Shown here piece by piece: positions 8,227 through 13,904 of a DNA stretch of 13,904 nt. Origin of the DNA: Chromera velia. Taxonomy: Eukaryota; Sar; Chromeraceae. The stretch is from positions 6,702 to 20,605 of the forward strand of contig JAHBMJ010002281.1 of assembly GCA_018398765.1 (NCBI GenBank), given 5' to 3'. The stretch's first letter is position 1. Each line of letters starts with the position of its first letter. The translations under genes were made by a program, and so were the position numbers. Under the pieces are notes generated by a model. The model was not told the origin of the DNA. It made no database searches and saw only the letters and a program-made list of their open reading frames with translations.

Positions 8227-9418
8227 GTTGGCCGACGTGGACCAGTACAAATTTCTGCTGTCGATCCTGAGTGTACATTTGTGACAACTCGCGATGCTCT
8301 TCGTTATTTTTTGGTATCGTCTCTTCTGGCTTCCCAAGCCAAGTAGTGGATCCTCTTTCTTCCTTGGTCCCCAAAGACGCACTCGTCGACTGCCGATCGT
8401 TTTTGTTCTTCTTCTTTTCGTCGTCTGAGTTCGTCCCTGTTTCGAACCGCACAAGCAAAATGTGATTGATGTGCACCCGTACTTCTCCTGAGAGTATACC
8501 GGTTTCTCTGTTCTTCTGTGCGAGCCGAATCCCTGTATGTTCGGCTTTGCTTGCTATTAGAGAACTAACCAGAGCACGTAATTTGAGGGCAACATGGGGC
8601 TCTTTGGCTCGCATGCATCTGATGTGCAGGTGGACGAAGGAGAGCTTCCGAGAGACCATCTCTCCCGGTTGCTGAAGAACAGAGGGACGCTTTGGGGAGG
8701 GGTCACGAGGTGTCGGTATGATTCGGGAGTTGAGCTCTTCGACACGGAATTTTTCCGTTCTCCACGTTGGAGAAATTTCAGCAGTTTCGTTGAGGAAAAA
8801 TTCGAGGCCGATGGAGGCATCCCTCCCTCTGTTTACCCTGTGGTACGAACCCTTGGCACTGACTTGCTTTTGAATGAGACAGAGGTCCTTCAGGTCGTGT
8901 CCATTGGGTTTGAAACTAACGGGATCTGCAGGTCGCACTGTCCTCTTGGAGGCGGTGAGCCCGCAGCAGAGGCCTCTCCCAACTTGCACGGAGACCTTTT
9001 CCGACCTGCACAGTGCCGTTCGGTCGTTTCGGGAGACGCACAGGGGTATGGTGCGTGTGCACCGTTTGTCTGCAAAGTTTGTGCATCGGCCGGACGCAGC
9101 AAGACAGGTCTGATCTGGTGTCTGTCTTTTTTGTCTGTTGTGATCTGTGTCCCTCTTTGTTCTCTGCTCCTTGTCGGGTGGTTGGTATTTCGTCATATCC
9201 TCATGCTCGCTCTTGTGAAAGACGAACCTGACCCCCCCGGCGAGCTGCACCGAGGAGGAAGTGACGGGGGGTCGATGAAAGTTCCCACGGGAAAGGGAAT
9301 GTACAAACATGAAGTTTCCCCACGTGCTCGGTTCGTGAGTGAGAGAACACGAGCACCCGCGTCCTTTCTCGGTCGAAGCCCGTCTCTGCATGGGGGAGGG
9401 TGGGGGACACAAGCCTGA
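7543..9418 (+). CDS. GT15 family (Kre2/Mnt1-like) alpha-1,2-mannosyltransferase homologue, two exons
   Basis: The exons are 7543-8226 and 8630-9418. ATG 7543 follows an in-frame TGA at 7525. Residues 1-20 are short and basic, 21-44 form a hydrophobic anchor, and the rest would be lumenal: a type II Golgi/ER topology. GT15 signatures seen: YPYVVFHAEG (91-100; family YPWVFLNDEPF), YRYIWKVEG (164-172; family YRYYWRVEP), FFCKMD (176-181; family FFCDI.YD), KYGW (194-197), LW (217-218), then CRYDSGVELFDTEFFRSPRW (256-275; family CHFWSNFEIADLNFFRS) and IGF...CP (320-332). GT15 enzymes add alpha-1,2-mannose from GDP-mannose to O- and N-glycans, using Mn2+. Glu263 is at the position of the family's catalytic Glu. 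The WGDxxVHS motif is not conserved (IPPSVYPV), so activity is uncertain. Donor 8226|GTTGGC (or 8280|GTGACA) and acceptor GTGCAG|8630 are both phase 0. The C-terminus after residue 335 is unlike the family. Confidence 0.82.
8630..9418 (+). CDS. GT15 gene exon 2 (3' limit uncertain)
   Basis: It begins VDEGELPRDHLSRLLKNRG after the acceptor TGATGTGCAG and carries the second half of the catalytic domain. Up to CPLGG (near 8956) it follows the GT15 pattern. Beyond that the frame is open to a TGA at 9416-9418 but encodes Ala/Gly/Cys-rich sequence and a second hydrophobic stretch (about 9100-9225). A GTGAGC donor at 8957 and GTCTGA at 9106 could instead open further introns, with an alternative frame (RTVLLEAVSPQQRPLP...) used in part. 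The end of the protein should be treated as unresolved. Confidence 0.65.
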   Translation: MDEGELPRDHLSRLLKNRGTLWGGVTRCRYDSGVELFDTEFFRSPRWRNFSSFVEEKFEADGGIPPSVYPVVRTLGTDLLLNETEVLQVVSIGFETNGICRSHCPLGGGEPAAEASPNLHGDLFRPAQCRSVVSGDAQGYGACAPFVCKVCASAGRSKTGLIWCLSFLSVVICVPLCSLLLVGWLVFRHILMLALVKDEPDPPGELHRGGSDGGSMKVPTGKGMYKHEVSPRARFVSERTRAPASFLGRSPSLHGGGWGTQA

Positions 9419-10736
9419 TCCAAGTTGAAGTTGAAGGGAGGGAAGCACATGAATAAGGAAAGGAAGGGGAACAGGGCTGTATGTAGAAGTTCAACGATAG
9501 CTGGGGGACTTTTCGTGCCTCGCTTGAGCAAAAAAAAATCTCGCTCATAATTTTGCAGTTCGGGGAGGGCGCGCATGGGCACGGAAGATGGGTCCGGCAC
9601 CTTGCGCATTCCTCATTTCTCTCTCTGTCCGTCTGTCTGTCTCTGTGTTCTCTGTCTGGAAGAAGAAAGAATAATACTGTTTGCATGAAGAAAAGAAGGG
9701 AGAAGAAGAAATCTTTAGTCTGTCTCTCCTCCATGAAGCCGCAGTCCGTTCCGTTGCCCTTTGTTTGTTTATGTGCATGTCGAGGTCCTCACTCAAAACG
9801 TTTCTTTCCATCGATCCCTTGCTGTTTTCTGGTGGTGACGATTTCCCCCCCCCCCTGACGTGACTTTGTGGATTCACGTGGGGGACCGCTGGGAGGGAGT
9901 TGCTTGGTCGCAACAGATCAAGTCAGAAAGCAACGGGGGGACGGAAAACCGCTGTCGCTGTACGATCCACATGCGAAGTGAATGATGAAGTGGTTGCTTG
10001 AACAGTGAGTACTCGAATGAATGACGAGTGCATGAAAGAAGAGAGAACTTTTTGATTCATCTATTCATGCTCCCGACCGAACAAGAGACAAAATAAGCGA
10101 AACAAGTAGCACAATGATTTGGTCCCCCCCCCCTTTCTTTCGTTGTTTCTTTTGTCCGATTTTTCTTTTTTTTTTTTCTTTCTTCGTCTCTCTTTTTCTA
10201 CTGGCGCATGCTTTACTTCCTTGGTCTCTCCCTCGGTCTGTCTGTCTGGGAAGTCCAACTTGCCCCCCCCTCCCTCCTTCCCTTGGGACTGTCTCTCCTG
10301 GCCTGCCTGCCTCCTCTCTGTGAGACGGCCTGGTACATGCTTGTCCCTTCTGCCCATGCGGAGAGAAAGAGGAAGGAAAGGGGGCTTGCATGGCAGGTTC
10401 TTGTTGACCAGCAGATTGATCGATCGAGTCAGTAGTTGAAAGAGAGGTGGGGGGACATGCCAGAAGGAGAAGTTGAAAGGGGCCGTGGACCTGCAGGGAC
10501 AATGATTTGGTCTTCACCCCTTTCCTCTCCTCAACCCGATTAATCTTTCACTTCTTTCTTTTCACTCGGGCGTGTCTGTCTCTGTTTCTGTCTTTGCTGC
10601 AGCTGCTTTTGTGGGGAGGGTAGTTGAGGCTTGTGTGTGGTCACTCGACTCCACTACCTATAGAACTCCACATTCCTCCTTTTTCGATTGCTCCCCTCTC
10701 TCTCCCTCCCTGTCTCGGAAGCGACGTTCAAGCAAG
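9419..10736. other. No gene recognised; pyrimidine-rich plus strand
   Basis: Open frames here are low-complexity and match nothing I know. The plus strand is rich in CT runs, poly-T and poly-C (for example around 10125-10200 and 10260-10290). Introns of both genes in this window show the same bias on their coding strand, which suggests plus-strand transcription or further introns/3' UTR of the GT15 gene. A 14-base word, ACAATGATTTGGTC, occurs at 10111 and again at 10499. Confidence 0.5.
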
Positions 10737-11230
10737 ATGGTAAGTAAGCAGGCGTCAAAAAGGAAAAAATGGAAGTGCAGAAACAACGAAAAACGGCAGC
10801 AAACGAAGCAGCGTGAAAAATACTGACACAAAGAAGTAAGAAGAGAAAGCAGTTGACAAATCTATTGAAAAACGAAGAAGCGAAGAGCAGGGAACCAAGA
10901 ACGGGTTTTTGAAGTCGGGAGCCAAGGAGGGACTCGTTCTCTCTGTTTCCACCACACTCCCTGCCTTCCTGACTGCATTCCTTGCAGTCTGTGTGCTGTC
11001 GGCTCAAAATTGGGTTGAGTCGTTTCTTTCCCCCGCTCGATCACCCGGGGCATTCAGTTTCAGTATGTCTTCCTATTTGTATCTTTGCGACGTGTTTGCT
11101 TGTCCGTGTTCTCGATCATTGTGTCTTCTGTCGATTGAAAAAGATGTTGCAGGATCTTTCTTTTTGGTATGTGAATTCCCTTGTCATTCTAGAGTGCGAA
11201 GATGACCAGAAAATGAGGGAGGAGCAGCAG
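10737..11230 (+). CDS. Weak candidate spliced gene: ATG|intron then 26-codon exon
   Basis: An ATG at 10737-10739 is followed immediately by the consensus donor GTAAGT. The acceptor GTTGCAG at 11152 is followed by an exon (11153-11230) of exactly 26 codons, phase 0 at both ends, ending CAGCAG|GTATAG. It encodes DLSFWYVNSLVILECEDDQK then MREEQQ. The composition looks protein-like, but I recognise no family and cannot place the next exon. Splitting right after the start codon is common in some eukaryotic genes. The whole model could be chance. Confidence 0.25.
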
Positions 11231-11737
11231 GTATAGTTGCGGATAGAAAAAAAGAATACCGCATGAAAAACTGCCTTTGGGGGACTGTAATCCACATGTC
11301 GTCGCTCCGAAGACCGAAAACGATGCGCCCCTTGTACCAGACCGAAAACGAAACCGAAGGGAAGGCAGACTCATTGTGCGGAAGATAGCGGCTCTTGTTG
11401 CAAAGGGAGGTAGGTGCAAGTGCCTTTCTGGCAAACAAAAGATGCCACACAGGAGATGCGGCAGGCTTGTTTCTGCTGTTTGAGCGTGGCTCCTTTCTGG
11501 GAGAAGGAAGGAATCGATGAGGGGGCTTCCTCACATACTTCGCTCAATTCTGTTGTTTGACTTCTTTTTGACGTGTATGCATGCATGCATGCCTGCATTT
11601 GCATGATGTATGACCATATGTCGTCGTCATATAGTTGATTCCTGTGCCTGGTTGGTCGGTCGGTTGGAAGGGAAACCGAATAAAAGAAAAGAAGTAGATT
11701 CGTGCCAACGGCACGATCGATCGAAGGGAAAATGCCG

Positions 11738-11774
11738 CACACACACACTCACACACACACACACACAGAGAGAG
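11738..11774. repeat. Compound (AC)n(AG)n microsatellite
   Basis: About 14 AC units with one TC interruption, followed by about four GA units. Same arrangement as the repeat at 4816-4864, and the reverse complement arrangement of 1767-1842. Confidence 0.9.
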
Positions 11775-11892
11775 AAAGCGAGGTGCGGGTGGAGAAGGAT
11801 GCAATTTGTGAGTCTGGCAGGCAAGGTATGCGTGGAGCGGTCGATCGTGGGTGGTCAGGCCGAGACAATGAATGCAACAAGCAAGGGCGGGT

Positions 11893-11978
11893 TGATGGGT
11901 GGGTGGGTGAAAGCAATCTGTGGGCACTTCAGAGGTGATGGGTGGGTGGGTGAAAGCAATCTGTGGGCACTTCAGAGG
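11893..11978 (+). repeat. Exact 2 x 43-bp tandem duplication with GGGT repeats
   Basis: The unit starting TGATGGGTGGGTGGGTGAAA at 11893-11935 is repeated without a mismatch at 11936-11978. Each unit carries three GGG tracts one base apart and a fourth GGG 16 bases later. Perfect identity suggests a recent duplication. Confidence 0.95.
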
Positions 11979-12185
11979 GGCGGGGGGCAATCTCGGTATG
12001 TCAAGTTGTGGGTCCTCCGTTGATCTATTCCTCCGCCTTCCCCCAAGAATGGAGGGGAGGTAGAGAGAGAGGTCGAGGAGTGAGGGCGTCTGCAGTCATG
12101 CGGACGGGGGCGTGCGTGGATGGACTGCATGCATGGGGTGCCTTGCTTTCAAGGTACGGAAGGCTGGTTGCCCTGAGCAGTCATA

Positions 12186-12413
12186 ATGACCAGTAACACA
12201 AGGCTCATCGGATTTCTCTTTCTGTCTCTCGCTGGCTTGTTTTACCTTACATGTTGTGTTTCGTCGTCTGAATGTGCGCATATATGTCTGTGGGGTACAA
12301 GGCTTCGTAGGCCACTGGGTGGGTGGGAGCACCTCGATCGAGGGGATCTGAAGGTGCATAAAGAAGCCTCCCTCGTGTCTGCGTCGACTCTGCGATCACG
12401 TATCCAGAAATAG
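12186..12413 (+). CDS. Small hypothetical ORF with signal-peptide-like N-terminus
   Basis: 75 codons. The N-terminus MTSNTRLIGFLFLSLAGLFY is a short polar/basic segment followed by a hydrophobic core and then small residues (CCVSSSECA), like a secretory signal peptide. The remainder is basic (RLRRPLGG, KVHK, RSRIQK). No family is recognised. It could be a small secreted protein, the first exon of a larger gene, or a chance ORF. It lies just left of the shift to AT-rich DNA. Confidence 0.25.
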   Translation: MTSNTRLIGFLFLSLAGLFYLTCCVSSSECAHICLWGTRLRRPLGGWEHLDRGDLKVHKEASLVSASTLRSRIQK

Positions 12414-12502
12414 ACCCCAATTTGCGATTGTTAAGCAGCACATCTGTAGACTGTAGATCGGCTCGACCGTAGCTGAGCAATATCCACATCTAGTTAATAT
12501 CT

Positions 12503-12862
12503 AGGCCTTGCACTATAAAATTCTAAAAAAAAAATAAAAAAATAAAGGTCTTATATAATACCGTCTTATAATTTTTTTTTTAGAATTTTATAAAACTAAA
12601 GCTGTTAGTAAAGCCCTTCAATCTGTAGGTGATCGAAGGTTATAAGAAATCTCCATTGCCGACAGACCGCTGAGACTGGCAATTGCCGGCAGCGAAGGGT
12701 TGTTTTCGATCATGCATGAAGTAGGGATCACAACCCTGCAATAATGATGAATTTAGTGATCAATTTTCTATATTGAGTTTGTTCTAAAATTCTAAAATTA
12801 GAAGAAAAAAAAAGAGGTCCTTAATTTTTTTTTTTAGATTTTTTTAGTGCAATTAAGGCCTT
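12503..12862. mobile_element. MITE-like element with long imperfect terminal inverted repeats
   Basis: Left end AGGCCTTGCACTATAAAATT and the reverse complement of the right end, AGGCCTTAATTGCACTAAAA, share a series of blocks in order: AGGCCTT, GCACTA, TCT-poly-A, TAAGG(T/A)C, poly-T, and TAGAATTTTA(T/G)AA. Each terminal repeat is about 80-95 bp. The interior (about 12600-12780) has no ORF. Length near 360 bp, AT-richness and the lack of coding suit a non-autonomous foldback or MITE element. I could not identify a clear target-site duplication, so the exact ends and superfamily are open. Confidence 0.55.
12514..12592. repeat. Perfect 22-bp inverted repeat (hairpin)
   Basis: Arms at 12514-12535 and 12571-12592 are exact reverse complements (TATAAAATTCT-A10-T and its complement) with a 35-bp loop. 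It forms a subterminal hairpin of the MITE-like element. Confidence 0.9.
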
Positions 12863-13904
12863 GGGTGATATACAAATATCATAAAAATGGTAAAACCAAA
12901 ATTATTAAATCAACATCGATCATCAGAATTAACATGTTCATTATTAAGTCAGGATAGCTAGGTTTATAGCTATATAGGTTTATAGAGCTAGCTAGTGTTG
13001 AAGTTTTACCTACTTATTTACTTATTCACTTATTTAATTGTGGTTTAGCCTAGTTTAGCCTAGATCGAGTCTCCAAAACTAAAGACAAATGACAACCTAT
13101 GCATGTAGTATAACACTGCAGTTGTAAACAAAAGAAGCAAAAAATTCGTCTAAAACCGTAACTCAACCTGCTTCTGCATGCATAAGTATAAACCACCAGA
13201 ACACTTAGACCGCAGGCTCCGCAGCCTAGACTGAAGTTAAAGGCCTAGCTAAAGGCTGAACACCCACTGGTATACAGGACGCCCTGATGTGTGCTAGCCT
13301 ATGTACTATTAATAATAGCATCATAGACTCGGCGGAGGATAAACAGATTCAGATCCAGTCACGTGAAGTGCGTCAGCTAGGAAGAAAGATCAGATTCCAT
13401 CGATCAGTCAGGAGAATAAGAGTGATGAATCCCTAGCTCACTTAAGCTCAGAGATCCACGCTTATACATATACTTGTAAGTCTGGTCTTCCGGGAATGGT
13501 CTCGAGTTCATAGATCTCTCTAGTCCGGACCTCGATACACACTCTCTATCTGTATTTCTAATTCTCGGTTGATCGGTCGATCGGTCGATCGATCGCTCAC
13601 GTGCACGTCTGCTTTGTCTGTATTTGTCGTATTTGATGTAATACACTTGTCTGTATGTCCCGTACATGACATGCTCTTTGCTTTTCTGTCTACTCGCATT
13701 CAGTCTCTTTCAGTTCTGCACTTTCTGTATGTATGTTCACGTGTATATTGCAATTTCCCGCATGCAACGCTTCATGCATGTATTGCTGACATGTACAATT
13801 CGCTCGACGGCGCTCGATGGCGTGCACGGATCGATTTAGACTGGTATGATGCTGCACGCGCCGCGCCTCTTCTCTCTGACCCTTAATACCTCCTCTCTGA
13901 CCTT
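12863..13904. other. AT-rich non-coding region with short repeats
   Basis: No recognisable gene, tRNA or rRNA. Visible are GGTTTATAG repeats near 12960-12985, ACTTATT-type repeats near 13010-13036, a TTTAGCCTAG tandem pair near 13043-13064 and a (GATCGGTC)n block near 13571-13595. Composition returns towards the window average after about 13560. Confidence 0.6.
13571..13595. repeat. GATCGGTC/GATC tandem repeat
   Basis: GATCGGTC occurs twice and runs into GATCGATC. Short GATC-rich repeats are also seen near 11714-11724. Confidence 0.75.

Larger units (their letters stand above)
11231..12185. other. No gene recognised; repeats only
   Basis: Several frames are open between 11190 and 11530 on both strands, but none is recognisable. 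The stretch holds an ATGC-repeat tract (about 11577-11594), a compound (AC)n(AG)n microsatellite and the 43-bp tandem duplication. Isolated donor-like sites occur at 11825 (GGCAAG|GTATGC) and 12155 (TTCAAG|GTACGG), so small plus-strand exons could be hidden here. Confidence 0.5.

Noticed and set aside
8430-8465. GGTTCGAAA on the minus strand, resembling a tRNA B box
   Set aside because: The flanking bases do not form a T-arm stem, and no acceptor or anticodon stem was found at the right distances.
7790-9448. 552-codon minus-strand ORF antisense to the GT15 gene
   Set aside because: It overlaps the plus-strand GT15 exons and intron. The plus-strand frames carry the recognisable family motifs, while this ORF is rich in Arg/Ser/Pro/Thr without any domain, typical of a shadow frame.
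10065-10517. 150-codon minus-strand ORF rich in Lys/Arg/Gly
   Set aside because: Composition reflects the reverse of pyrimidine-rich DNA; no domain and no supporting splice context.
11184-11534. 116-codon minus-strand ORF with a protein-like stretch (VWYKGRIVFGLRSDDMW)
   Set aside because: Several frames on both strands are open here, and I could not find a family or a consistent exon chain. It stays a curiosity rather than a feature.
12513-12592. Hairpin with T-run as a transcription terminator
   Set aside because: The context is eukaryotic, and the stem is explained by the inverted terminal structure of the MITE-like element.

Overview
This looks like nuclear DNA of an intron-rich protist. 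Neither gene reads as one continuous frame: conserved protein segments are scattered in short exons bounded by GT/AG sites with pyrimidine-rich acceptors. There are many dinucleotide microsatellites, and no bacterial-style operon or ribosome binding site. The introns, low-complexity acidic and serine-rich insertions, and a fungal-type GT15 mannosyltransferase homologue would fit an alveolate or stramenopile alga. A chromerid such as Chromera velia is my best guess, but it is an inference from style, not proof.

Layout. (1) Positions 1-6956, minus strand: a WD40-repeat gene whose start is inside the window and whose 3' end runs off the left edge. I reconstruct ten exons (6956-5658, 4801-3782, 3485-3451, 3353-3309, 2435-2327, 2064-1992, 1538-1432, 1166-1107, 879-829, 374-314). 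Their phases agree at every junction, and the joined protein (about 953 residues to the edge) follows, in order, the conserved blocks of the uncharacterised plant/fungal WD40 family that includes S. pombe C2A9.03-like proteins. (2) Positions 6957-7542: a 586-bp divergent intergenic region with a 10-bp-phased motif. (3) Positions 7543-9418, plus strand: a type II membrane GT15 (Kre2/Mnt1-like) mannosyltransferase homologue with at least one intron; its C-terminal end is uncertain. (4) Positions 9419-12413: no confident gene. It holds pyrimidine-rich plus-strand sequence, a weak candidate spliced gene (ATG directly followed by GTAAGT at 10737, possible exon 11153-11230), an exact 2 x 43 bp tandem duplication, and a small ORF with a signal-peptide-like start (12186-12413). 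(5) From about 12480: an abrupt change to AT-rich, ORF-poor DNA containing a roughly 360-bp MITE-like element with long imperfect terminal inverted repeats.

The two real genes are divergently arranged and may share a promoter region. Nothing in the sequence shows that they act in one pathway: one is a probable cytosolic or nuclear scaffold protein, the other a probable secretory-pathway glycosyltransferase. I do not see a clearly new multi-gene system. The most interesting items are the unusual GT15 active site, the 280-residue insertion in the WD40 protein, the MITE-like element, and the shared architecture of three compound microsatellites.
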